Origin: Bradyrhizobium sp. CCGUVB4N
Lineage (GTDB): Bacteria > Pseudomonadota > Alphaproteobacteria > Rhizobiales > Xanthobacteraceae
DNA: 64,000 nt
Direction of reading: 5' to 3'
Assembly: GCF_024199945.1 (NCBI RefSeq)
Contig: NZ_JANADP010000001.1
Span: 2,480,001-2,544,000 of the forward strand
Position numbers and translations under genes: made by a program. Under the pieces are notes generated by a model, which saw only the letters and a program-made list of their open reading frames with translations, was not told where the DNA came from and did no database searches. Below, in pieces: positions 33,757-41,929 of this stretch (the stretch's first letter is position 1; each line of letters begins with the position of its first letter).

Positions 33757-34179
33757 GATCACCGCGAGCTGGTCGATCCAAACGCCCAACAGAATCCCGG
33801 CCGCATACGCCACCAGATTCCACAGCGAGAAGATCCGGCCCAACAGCAACGCGCCGGCGGTGGTGAGCCGGAACGCATCGAGCCAGGGCGTATGCACCGG
33901 CCGCGAAAGCTCGACCACGATCGCGATCACCATGGCGACGGCCGCGATCTGGCTCCGCGACATCAGCGGCAGCACAACCCCGACCAGTAAGAACACCATC
34001 GTCGCCCACAGCAGCGAGCCGCCGTACTTGACCACGAAGGCCGGAAGGCCGATCGGAAAGCCGTACCAGCGTAGGGACAGCCCGCAGGCGATCACGGCGA
34101 GCGCCAGCCCGGCTCGGACCAGCATCCGTCGTCGCAGCGCAAGGGTGTTGACCGGCTGCGCTCCGTGCATGGCTTCCAT
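33742..34179 (-). CDS. DUF2809-type small membrane protein
   Basis: About 145 aa with four or five membrane segments: GLALAVIACGLSLRWYG, LLWATMVFLLVGVVLPL, IAAVAMVIAIVVELS and LVAYAAGILLGVWID. The RWYGFP and VKYGGSLLWATMVF words match the DUF2809 family, whose function is not known. Upstream of the ATG at 34179 the frame continues to a TTG at 34212, less likely. The C-terminal residues (LAVIRRAD) are encoded inside an inverted repeat. Divergent from the MFS transporter gene. Confidence 0.65.
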   Translation of the reverse strand: MEAMHGAQPVNTLALRRRMLVRAGLALAVIACGLSLRWYGFPIGLPAFVVKYGGSLLWATMVFLLVGVVLPLMSRSQIAAVAMVIAIVVELSRPVHTPWLDAFRLTTAGALLLGRIFSLWNLVAYAAGILLGVWIDQLAVIRRAD

Positions 34180-34247
34180 TGACTCTTTGCCCGTGATGCT
34201 GAAAACCGCCAATTAGCCCATAAAAGCAACAACCCTGGGGGGAAGCC

Positions 34248-35576
34248 ATGAGCCAGACCACGACCTATACCGGTTCCGCCGGTGCGAAAAGCGCCATCGA
34301 AACCTCGACCATTCGCGCCATCTCCTGGCGCCTGATCCCGTTCCTGGTGCTGGCCTACTTCTTCTCCTATCTCGACCGCGTCAATCTCGGCTTCGCCGCG
34401 CTGACCATGAACGCCGAGCTGAAGTTCACGCCGCTGATCTTTTCCTGGGGCGCCGGCATCTTCTTCATCGGTTATTTCATCTTCGAGGTGCCGAGCAATC
34501 TGGCGCTGGAGAAGTTCGGCGCCAGCCGCTGGATCGCCCGCATCATGGTGACCTGGGGCATCATCTCGGCCCTGATGGCGCTGGTGAGCGGCGTGACCAG
34601 CTTCTATGTCCTGCGCTTCCTGCTCGGCGTGGCCGAAGCCGGCTTCTTCCCGGGTATCATCCTCTATCTGACCTATTGGTACCCGGCCGAGTATCGCGGC
34701 CGCTTCCTTGCGGCCTTCGCGATCGCCGTGCCGGTCTCGACCGTGATCGGCGCGCCGATCTCGGGCCTGCTGCTCGGGCTCGACGGGGTCATGGGACTGA
34801 AGGGCTGGCAGTGGCTGTTCATTCTCGAGGGCATCCCCTCGGTGCTGCTCGGCATCGTCACCTGGTTCTACCTCACCGACAGGCCGGAGAAGGCGGACTG
34901 GCTCTCGGCCGAGCAGAAGGCCTGGCTCAAGGCGAGGCTTGATGCCGAGATCGCGGCCAAGCAGGCCGTGAAGCATCTGACGCTTGGCGAGGCGCTGTCC
35001 TCACCCAAGGTGATCATGCTGAGCCTGATCTATTTCGGCTTCGTCGGCGCGCTTTACGGCATGCAGTTCTGGCTGCCGCAGATCGTCAAGGCGTTCGGCC
35101 TCACCAACGCCCAGACCGGCTTCGTCACCGCGATCCCCTATGTGTTCGGCACGGTCGCCATGATCCTGTGGGCGCGGCATTCGGATGCCACGCGCGAACG
35201 CGTGATGCATGTCGGCGCGCCCATGATCCTGATCGCGGTCGCGCTCGCCATCTCCAGCTACCTCACCGATCCCACCATGACGATGGTGGCGCTGACCTTC
35301 GCCGCGATCGGCGTGTTCTGCGTGTTCGGCGTGTTCTGGACCTTGCCGACCTCCTGGCTGTCGGGCACGGCGGCCGCCGGCGCCATCGCGCTGATCAACT
35401 CGATCGGCAATCTGGCCGGCTTCGGCGGCCCGTATCTGATCGGCTGGGTCAAGGAAGCGACCGGACAGACTTCGACGGGTCTGCTGGTGCTCGCGGTCCT
35501 GCCGCTGCTCGCCGGCATTTTGGTCTTTGTCGGCGGCCACGAGACCAAACACGAGTTCGCCGAGCAGGGGCGGTAG
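34248..35576 (+). CDS. MFS transporter, anion:cation symporter (ACS) family
   Basis: A 12-span inner-membrane permease of 442 aa. SYLDRVNLGFAAL in span 1, the GYFIFEVPSNLALEKFGASRWI loop between spans 2 and 3, and LRFLLGVAEAGFFPGIILYL are signatures of the ACS group, which takes up organic anions such as tartrate, glucarate, phthalate or 4-hydroxyphenylacetate with protons. No catabolic gene lies next to it, so the substrate is open. Divergent from the DUF2809 gene by 68 bp. Confidence 0.9.
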   Translation: MSQTTTYTGSAGAKSAIETSTIRAISWRLIPFLVLAYFFSYLDRVNLGFAALTMNAELKFTPLIFSWGAGIFFIGYFIFEVPSNLALEKFGASRWIARIMVTWGIISALMALVSGVTSFYVLRFLLGVAEAGFFPGIILYLTYWYPAEYRGRFLAAFAIAVPVSTVIGAPISGLLLGLDGVMGLKGWQWLFILEGIPSVLLGIVTWFYLTDRPEKADWLSAEQKAWLKARLDAEIAAKQAVKHLTLGEALSSPKVIMLSLIYFGFVGALYGMQFWLPQIVKAFGLTNAQTGFVTAIPYVFGTVAMILWARHSDATRERVMHVGAPMILIAVALAISSYLTDPTMTMVALTFAAIGVFCVFGVFWTLPTSWLSGTAAAGAIALINSIGNLAGFGGPYLIGWVKEATGQTSTGLLVLAVLPLLAGILVFVGGHETKHEFAEQGR

Positions 35577-35594
35577 CGCCGAGCGAACGGTCCC

Positions 35595-35684
35595 GTAGGG
35601 TGGGCAAAGGCGCATTTGCGCCGTGCCCACGAGCTCTCTCGATCACGAAAAATGCGTGGGCACGCTTCGCTTTGCCCACCCTAC
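35595..35684. repeat. Intergenic inverted repeat, GTAGGGTGGGC family (second copy)
   Basis: Same plan as 25480-25570: GTAGGGTGGGCAAAGGCGC at the left, CGCTTTGCCCACCCTAC at the right, inner CGTGCCCAC/GTGGGCACG pair. The centre differs between the two copies, as expected when only the arms are under constraint. Confidence 0.88.
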
Positions 35685-35796
35685 GGCATCGCGCCTGAGG
35701 CGAGGGATTCGGGCTACAAGCCTCCGCGAAGCCTACTATAGCACCTCCTCAACCGTGCCCTCGCAATCCTTACCACCCCTTAACGATCACGCTTTT

Positions 35797-35827
35797 CTGA
35801 TAACTGACGATTATTGACTTTTATCAG
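35797..35827. promoter_or_regulatory. Inverted repeat in the RND operon promoter region
   Basis: CTGATAA (35797) and TTATCAG (35827) form an inverted repeat in an AT-rich stretch that includes TTGACT, 47 bp before the adaptor gene. Efflux operons are often controlled by a local TetR, and one is encoded downstream at 40333. The operator role is inference. Confidence 0.35.
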
Positions 35828-35873
35828 TGATTAGTCGACATTCCTCTCATTACAGACGCAGGAGTGTCCTCCG

Positions 35874-36980
35874 ATGTTCGTTCGGTCCGTTTTGTCCAGC
35901 TATTCCAGGTTCTTGGCGGGTGTGTCGCTGGCCCTGATGGCCGCCGCGCTGGCTGGGTGCAACGATACCGTGGCGCAAAAAGCCGAGCCGCCGCGGCCGG
36001 TTCTGGTCGCAACCGCTCATTATGATGCCGAGACCCCCGAGCGCAGCTTCGTTGGGACCATCCGCCCCCGGATCGAGAGCGACCTCGGCTTTCGCGTCGC
36101 CGGCAAGGTCGACAAGCGTCTGGTCGAGGTCGGCCAGACCGTCGAGATCGGCCAGCCGCTCGCCACCCTCGACGAGATCGACCTGAAGCTCCAGGCCGAG
36201 CAGGCCGTCGCGGAGCAGACCGCGGCCACTGGCGTGCTGGCCCAGGCCGCCGCCGCCGAGCAGCGCGCCAAGGATTTGAAGGCCAAGGGCTGGACCACGG
36301 ATGCGGCACTGGATTCGAGCCGCGCGGCTGCCGACGAAGCCCGTGCGCGCCTCGACCGCGCCGTCCGCTCGGTCGAGCTGACCAAGAATTCCCTTTCCTA
36401 CGCGACGCTCAACGCCGACGCCCGTGGCGTCGTCACCGCAACGCTGATCGAGCCCGGCCAGGTGGTTGCCGCAGGCCAGACCTCGATCCGTGTCGCCCGC
36501 TTTGCCGAAAAGGAAGCGGTCGTCGCGATCCCTGAGACGCTGGTCGGACGTGCCAAGTCGGGCGCCGCCAGCGTCACTCTTTGGTCGGAGCCGGACAAGA
36601 AGTACACGGCGAAGCTGCGCGAGATCGCGCCCACCGCGGATTCCGCCACGCGCACCTATCTCGCAAAGTTCTCGCTGCCCGAAGCCGACGACAAGGTTTC
36701 GCTCGGCATGACCGCGACGCTGACGCTGTCGGACGCCGCCACCGAGCGCGTCGCGCGTCTGCCGCTGTCGGCGCTGTTCAACGAGGGCGGCAAGCCGTCC
36801 TTCTATGTCGTCGACGACAATGGCGCGGTCATGCTGAAGCCGGTGGCGGTGAAGTCCTACGACAGCAACGACGTCGTCATCACCAGCGGTGTCGACGAGG
36901 GTGCCAAGATCGTCACGCTCGGCGTGCAGAAGCTCGATCCCGGCCAGAAGGTGCGGGTGGTGTCGTCACTGTCTTTCTGA
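35874..36980 (+). CDS. RND efflux periplasmic adaptor lipoprotein
   Basis: Membrane-fusion subunit of a tripartite efflux pump, 368 aa. A signal sequence ends in the lipobox LAGC (Cys about residue 28), so it is lipid-anchored in the periplasm. The barrel-sandwich half-motifs flank a helical hairpin (residues 100-165): GFRVAGKVDKRLVEVGQTVEIGQPLATLD-type sequence first, and VVTATLIEPGQVVAAGQ after. A beta-barrel domain follows. The permease gene lies 180 bp downstream; no outer-membrane channel gene is here, so a TolC-like protein must come from elsewhere. Confidence 0.92.
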   Translation: MFVRSVLSSYSRFLAGVSLALMAAALAGCNDTVAQKAEPPRPVLVATAHYDAETPERSFVGTIRPRIESDLGFRVAGKVDKRLVEVGQTVEIGQPLATLDEIDLKLQAEQAVAEQTAATGVLAQAAAAEQRAKDLKAKGWTTDAALDSSRAAADEARARLDRAVRSVELTKNSLSYATLNADARGVVTATLIEPGQVVAAGQTSIRVARFAEKEAVVAIPETLVGRAKSGAASVTLWSEPDKKYTAKLREIAPTADSATRTYLAKFSLPEADDKVSLGMTATLTLSDAATERVARLPLSALFNEGGKPSFYVVDDNGAVMLKPVAVKSYDSNDVVITSGVDEGAKIVTLGVQKLDPGQKVRVVSSLSF

Positions 36981-37046
36981 GCGTTACGACCAGTTACGTC
37001 GTGTGAGGTGAGTTTCGGCCTTTGCCCCTACGCAACGGCTGAAGCG

Positions 37047-37089
37047 GCGAAGCGATCCAGAACCTGCCCAGCCCCCTGGATTGCTTCGC
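37047..37089. repeat. Short inverted repeat between adaptor and pump genes
   Basis: GCGAAGCGATCCAG at the left pairs with CTGGATTGCTTCGC at the right (one mismatch). It lies inside the presumed adaptor-pump operon, where it could tune the relative level of the two messages. Confidence 0.7.
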
Positions 37090-37161
37090 TGCCTCGCGAC
37101 GACGCCTTGAACAGAGTGGCTGTCGTTTTTGGCAAGTGGATCGTTTTTTCCGGAGAGTGCG

Positions 37162-40100
37162 ATGAAGCGCTTCAACCTTTCGGCCTGGGCCGTCAGCCAT
37201 CCGACGCTGGTGCTGTTCCTGATGCTCGTGCTCGGCGTCGCCGGCTTCTTCTCCTATCAGAAGCTCGGCCGCGCCGAGGATCCGTTCTTCACGGTGAAGG
37301 TGGTCAACGTCTCGGTGATGTGGCCGGGCGCGACCGCGCAGGAAATGCAGACCCAGGTCGCCGATCCCATCGAGAAGAAGATCCAGGAGCTGCCCTATTT
37401 CGAGAAGGTGCAGACCTACTCCAAGCCCGGCTTCACCGCGCTTCAGGTCACCTTCCGTGACTCCACGCCGCCGAAGGATGTGCCTTATCTCTTCTATCTC
37501 CTGCGCAAGAAGCTCGTCGACGTGCAGGGCCAGTTGCCCGCAGGGATCCTGGGACCGGTCGTCAACGACGAGTTCTCCGACGTCGATTCCATCCTCTATA
37601 TGATGACCGGCGACGGCGCCGATTACGCCCAGCTCAAGAAGGTCTCCGAAGGTTTTCGTCAGCGCCTGCTCAAGGTGCCCGGCGTCACCAAGGTTGACGT
37701 CTACGGCAATCAGGACGAGCGCATCTTCGTCGAGTTTTCGCATGCGAAGCTCGCCACCCTCGGCATCACGCCGCAGGCGCTGTTCGATTCGCTTGCCAAG
37801 CAGAACAACGTGACCCCGGCCGGCACGGTCGAGACCTCGTCGCAGCGCGTGCCGCTGCGCGTCACCGGTGCGCTCGACGGCGCCAAGGCGGTGGCCGAGA
37901 CCCCCGTCGAGAGCAACGGCCGCGTGTTCCGCCTCGGCGACATCGCCACCGTCACCCATGGCTATGTCGATCCGCCGAGCTTCGTCGTCCGTCAGGAAGG
38001 CAAGCCCGCGATCGGCATAGGCGTCGTCACCGCCAAGGGCGCCAACATCCTCGAGCTCGGCAAGGAGGTCGAGAAGGCGACCGCGGAGTTCATGAAGGCC
38101 GTGCCGCAGGGCGTCGACGTCGCGCTGATCGCCGATCAGCCCAAGGTGGTCGAGCACGCCGTCGGCGAGTTCGTGCACTCCTTCATGGAAGCGCTCGTCA
38201 TCGTGCTGTTTGTCTCGTTCCTCGCGCTCGGCTGGCGCACCGGCATCGTGGTCGCGCTCTCCGTGCCGCTGGTGCTCGGCATCGTCTTCATCGTCATGAA
38301 CACGATGTCGCTCGACCTGCACCGCATCACGCTCGGCGCGCTGATCATCGCGCTCGGCCTGCTCGTCGACGACGCCATCATCGCGGTCGAGATGATGGTG
38401 GTGAAGATGGAGCAGGGCTGGGATCGCATGCGTGCGGCGTCCTTTGCCTGGGAATCGACTGCGTTTCCGATGCTCACGGGAACGCTGGTCACGGCCGCTG
38501 GCTTCCTCCCCATCGGCTTTGCCAATTCCGCGGTCGGCGAATATGCCGGCAGCATCTTCTGGATCGTGGCGATCGCGCTGGTCGCATCCTGGTTCGTGGC
38601 GGTGATCTTCACGCCCTATATCGGCGTCATGCTGCTGCCCAACATCAAGGTGCATCACAATCACGATCCGCACGCGGTCTACGAGACCCGCATGTACCGC
38701 GGCCTGCGCGCCATCGTGCAATGGTGCGTCAATCACCGCATCACCGTGGTGGTCGCGACCGTCGGCGTCTTCATCGCCTCCATCGTCGGCTTCGGCCATG
38801 TCCAGCAGCAGTTCTTCCCGCTGTCGGAGCGGCCCGAGCTGTTCCTCCAGCTGCGTCTGCCCGAGGGTACCGCCTTCAACGTCACCGAGAAGGCCGTGAA
38901 GAAGGCCGAGACGCTGCTCAAGGACGACAAGGACATCGAGACCTATACGTCTTATGTCGGCCAGGGCTCGCCGCGCTTCTGGCTCGGCCTCAACCCGCAA
39001 CTGCCGAACGAGGCCTTTGCCGAGATCGTCATCGTCGCCAAGGGCGTCGAGGCACGCGAACGGGTCAAGGCCAAGATCGAAGGCGCGGTTGCCGACGGCA
39101 TGCTGACCGAGGCGCGCGTGCGCGTCGACCGCTTCAATTTCGGTCCGCCGGTCGGCTTCCCCGTGCAGTTCCGCGTGATCGGCCCCGACGCCAACAAGGT
39201 GCGCGAGATCGCCTACCAGGTTCGCGACGTCATGCGGCAGAACAAGAACGTCAAGGACGTCCAGCTCGACTGGAACGAGCAGTCGCCTTACCTCAAGCTC
39301 GTCGTCGACCAGGATCGCGCCCGTGCCATGGGTCTCACCCCCCAGGACGTCTCCCAGGCGCTGTCCATGCTGATCTCGGGCGCGCAGGTCACGACCGTGC
39401 GTGACGGCATCGAGAAGGTTGGCGTGGTTGCCCGCGCGATTCCGTCCGAGCGCCTCGATCTCGGCGGCGTCGGTGATCTCACCATCACCTCGAAGAACGG
39501 CGTGGCCGTGCCGCTGCAGCAGATCGCCAAGATCGAGTACGCCCACGAGGAGCCGATCATGTGGCGGCGCAACCGCGACATGGCGATCACCGTGCGCTCG
39601 GACGTCGTCGACGGCGTGCAGGCGCCCGACGTCACCAACCAGATCACGCCGAAGCTGCAGCAGATCAAGGACTACCTCGAGCCGGCCTACCGCATCGAGC
39701 CGGGTGGTGCGTTCGAGGAATCCGCCAAGGGCAATGCCTCGATCTTCATCCTCTTCCCGCTGATGGTCATGGTGATGCTGACGCTGCTGATGTTCCAGCT
39801 GCAGAGCTTCTCGCGCCTGATCCTGGTGTTCCTGACCGCGCCGCTCGGCATCGTCGGTGCCTCCTTCGGCCTCAACGTCGCCAACGCGCCGTTCGGATTC
39901 GTGGCGCTGCTGGGCCTGATCGCGCTCGCCGGCATGATCATGCGCAACACGGTCATCCTGGTCGACCAGATCGAGACCGACGTGTCTCACGGCTTGACTC
40001 GCCGGGAGGCGATCGTGGAGGCGACCGTCCGCCGCGCCCGCCCAGTGGTGTTGACGGCGCTCGCCGCCATCCTCGCCATGATCCCGCTGTCGCGGTCGGC

Positions 40101-40299
40101 CTTCTGGGGCCCGATGGCGATCACGATCATGGGCGGCCTGTTCGTCGCGACGTTCCTGACGCTGCTGTACCTGCCGGGCCTCTACGCCCTGTGGTTCCGC
40201 AAGAGCCTCGACGAGGCCGGCACCCCCGAGCAGCCTGCCGCGCCGCAGCATGGGAGCGATGACCAGCACGCAATTCCGCTTGCTGAAGCGGCTGAATAA
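37162..40299 (+). CDS. RND family efflux pump permease
   Basis: Proton-driven inner-membrane exporter of 1045 aa. It has the twofold RND plan: span 1 (LVLFLMLVLGVAGFFSYQ), a large periplasmic loop, six spans, a second loop and six spans. Span 4 carries the proton-relay Asp pair in ALGLLVDDAIIAVEMM. The final part, IMIPLSRSAFWGPMA-like, is typical. The ATG at 37162 after GGAGAG begins MKRFNLSAWAVSHP; an upstream in-frame start is weaker. It belongs to the hydrophobe/amphiphile group by length, but the drug or compound cannot be read from sequence. Confidence 0.92.
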   Translation: MKRFNLSAWAVSHPTLVLFLMLVLGVAGFFSYQKLGRAEDPFFTVKVVNVSVMWPGATAQEMQTQVADPIEKKIQELPYFEKVQTYSKPGFTALQVTFRDSTPPKDVPYLFYLLRKKLVDVQGQLPAGILGPVVNDEFSDVDSILYMMTGDGADYAQLKKVSEGFRQRLLKVPGVTKVDVYGNQDERIFVEFSHAKLATLGITPQALFDSLAKQNNVTPAGTVETSSQRVPLRVTGALDGAKAVAETPVESNGRVFRLGDIATVTHGYVDPPSFVVRQEGKPAIGIGVVTAKGANILELGKEVEKATAEFMKAVPQGVDVALIADQPKVVEHAVGEFVHSFMEALVIVLFVSFLALGWRTGIVVALSVPLVLGIVFIVMNTMSLDLHRITLGALIIALGLLVDDAIIAVEMMVVKMEQGWDRMRAASFAWESTAFPMLTGTLVTAAGFLPIGFANSAVGEYAGSIFWIVAIALVASWFVAVIFTPYIGVMLLPNIKVHHNHDPHAVYETRMYRGLRAIVQWCVNHRITVVVATVGVFIASIVGFGHVQQQFFPLSERPELFLQLRLPEGTAFNVTEKAVKKAETLLKDDKDIETYTSYVGQGSPRFWLGLNPQLPNEAFAEIVIVAKGVEARERVKAKIEGAVADGMLTEARVRVDRFNFGPPVGFPVQFRVIGPDANKVREIAYQVRDVMRQNKNVKDVQLDWNEQSPYLKLVVDQDRARAMGLTPQDVSQALSMLISGAQVTTVRDGIEKVGVVARAIPSERLDLGGVGDLTITSKNGVAVPLQQIAKIEYAHEEPIMWRRNRDMAITVRSDVVDGVQAPDVTNQITPKLQQIKDYLEPAYRIEPGGAFEESAKGNASIFILFPLMVMVMLTLLMFQLQSFSRLILVFLTAPLGIVGASFGLNVANAPFGFVALLGLIALAGMIMRNTVILVDQIETDVSHGLTRREAIVEATVRRARPVVLTALAAILAMIPLSRSAFWGPMAITIMGGLFVATFLTLLYLPGLYALWFRKSLDEAGTPEQPAAPQHGSDDQHAIPLAEAAE

Positions 40300-40332
40300 A
40301 TGAGAAGACTACCGACGGACGAGTCCTGACAC

Positions 40333-40932
40333 ATGACACTGGTTGCGGAACATATCGAAGGCGACACCCGGGATCGTATTCTCGAGGTGGCTGAGCGGCT
40401 GTTCCGCGTGATCGGCTACCAGAAGACCACGGTCGGGGACATCGCCAAAGAGCTCCGGATGAGCCCCGCCAATGTCTATCGCTTCTTTGAATCGAAGAAG
40501 GCGATCCACCAGGCGGTGGCGCGGGGCCTGATGGGTGAGGTCGAGCTGGAGGCGCAGCGGATCGTGGCTCGGCCCGGCCCGGTGCTTCCGCGCTTCCGCG
40601 AGCTGCTCACCACCATCCACCGCATGAACACCGAGCGCTATGTCGGCGATTCCAAGCTGCATGAGATGGTCGAGATCGCCATGCAGGAGGACTGGGACGT
40701 CTGTGTCGCCCATATGGAGTGCATTGCCGGCTTCATGGGCCAGATGATCGCGCAGGGCGTTGCTTCCGGCGAATTCGAAGCGCCGGACCTGCAGCTGGCC
40801 TCGCTGTGCGCCTGCACCGCGATGATGCGCTTCTTCCACCCCCAGATGATCGCCCAGTGCGCCACCAAGCCGGGCCCGACCATCGACCAGATGATCGATT
40901 TCGTCATCGCGGGTCTGTCGCCGCGCCACTGA
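40333..40932 (+). CDS. TetR family regulator of the RND operon
   Basis: A 199 aa regulator: RDRILEVAERLFRVIGYQKTTV, then ELRMSPANVYRFFESKKAIH is the TetR helix-turn-helix. It begins 33 bp after the pump gene in the same direction, so it is likely made from the same transcript and represses it in the usual feedback manner. The C-terminal ligand domain (FMGQMIAQGVASGEFEAPDL) resembles other efflux-linked TetR proteins. Confidence 0.87.
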   Translation: MTLVAEHIEGDTRDRILEVAERLFRVIGYQKTTVGDIAKELRMSPANVYRFFESKKAIHQAVARGLMGEVELEAQRIVARPGPVLPRFRELLTTIHRMNTERYVGDSKLHEMVEIAMQEDWDVCVAHMECIAGFMGQMIAQGVASGEFEAPDLQLASLCACTAMMRFFHPQMIAQCATKPGPTIDQMIDFVIAGLSPRH

Positions 40933-41002
40933 CGGGCCGCCGGGTTTCCCCTATAAGCTGCTTCGCATTGCCCGGAATGGCGGGATAGCGGAGAAGCAGC
41001 GC

Positions 41003-41626
41003 GTGACCGACAAAGACCTGTACTTCTACGAGCCCTCCAAGGGCCACGGCCTCAAGCACGATCCCTTCAACGCCATCATCGCGCCGCGGCCGATCGGCTG
41101 GATCTCGTCGCGCGACAGCAAGGGCCACGTCAACCTCGCGCCCTACAGCTTCTTCAACGCCTTCGCTTACGTGCCGCCGATCATCGGCTTCTCCTCAACC
41201 AACTGGAAGGACTCGGTCGAGAACATCCAGCAGACCGGCGAGTTCGTCTGGAATCTCGCCACCATGGATCTCGCCAAGCACATGAACGCGACCGCCGCGC
41301 ATGTTGCGCCTGAGGTCGACGAGTTCGAGATCGCGGGTCTCACCGCCGTGCCGGGCAAGCTGGTCAACGTGCCGCGCGTCGGCGAGAGCCCCGTCGCCTT
41401 CGAATGCAAGGTGTCCGACATCGTCCGCCTCAAGGGCGCCGACGGCAAGGAGGCCGACGCCTGGCTGACCCTCGGCGAGGTCGTCGCCGTCCATATCGAC
41501 AAGGCCATGATCAAGGACGGCGTCTACCAGACCGCCGCCGCCCGCCCGATTGTGCGCGCCGGCCGTCGCGGCGATTATTTCGAGATCAAGCCGGAAAACA
41601 TGTTCGAGATGGTCCGGCCGGATTAA
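41003..41626 (+). CDS. Flavin reductase-like domain protein
   Basis: A 207 aa FMN-binding split-barrel protein. IAPRPIGWISSRDSKGHVNLAPYSFFNAFAYVPP-type sequence near the N-terminus is the flavin pocket, and GEFVWNLATMDLAKHMNAT follows. Members reduce flavin with NAD(P)H for a partner oxygenase or bind flavin for another purpose; no partner is adjacent. The GTG start is preceded by GGAGAAG. It lies 70 bp after the TetR gene and before an inverted-repeat element. Confidence 0.85.
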   Translation: MTDKDLYFYEPSKGHGLKHDPFNAIIAPRPIGWISSRDSKGHVNLAPYSFFNAFAYVPPIIGFSSTNWKDSVENIQQTGEFVWNLATMDLAKHMNATAAHVAPEVDEFEIAGLTAVPGKLVNVPRVGESPVAFECKVSDIVRLKGADGKEADAWLTLGEVVAVHIDKAMIKDGVYQTAAARPIVRAGRRGDYFEIKPENMFEMVRPD

Positions 41627-41652
41627 GGCCGGGCCGCACTCCCTCCACACAG

Positions 41653-41749
41653 TCATTCCGGGGCGACGCGTAGCGTCGAGCCCGGAATCCATAACCACCA
41701 TCGGGCGTATGGATTCCGGGCTCGCGCCAAGAGGCGCACCCCGGAATGA
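41653..41749. repeat. Intergenic inverted repeat, TCATTCCGGGG family
   Basis: TCATTCCGGGGCG (41653) pairs with CGCACCCCGGAATGA (41749), and inner GAGCCCGGAATCCATA pairs with TATGGATTCCGGGCTC. The outer arms have small internal hairpins (GACGCGTAGCGTC). The remaining part of the 303 bp before fadE is GC-rich with CCCGGGGGC-type words and no supported gene. Confidence 0.85.
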
Positions 41750-41929
41750 CATGGGGAGACATTCAGCCCATTCCCCCTCCCGGAACTGCCCCCACGCCCC
41801 GGCCGTTATGGTCCCCGGGGGCGGCCGCCCGGCCGCGTCAATTCGCATCATTTTGCTGGCGAAGTGTTCACGCATGCCGGCCACTTTCCGCTAAAATGCC
41901 GATACCCGCGCCGTTTCATGAGGTCCGCC

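Noticed and set aside
36994-40269. A 1091-codon open frame on the minus strand opposite the RND pump
   Set aside because: It mirrors the pump gene exactly, is rich in His/Arg/Asp words typical of antisense reading in GC-rich DNA, and shows no fold or family pattern.
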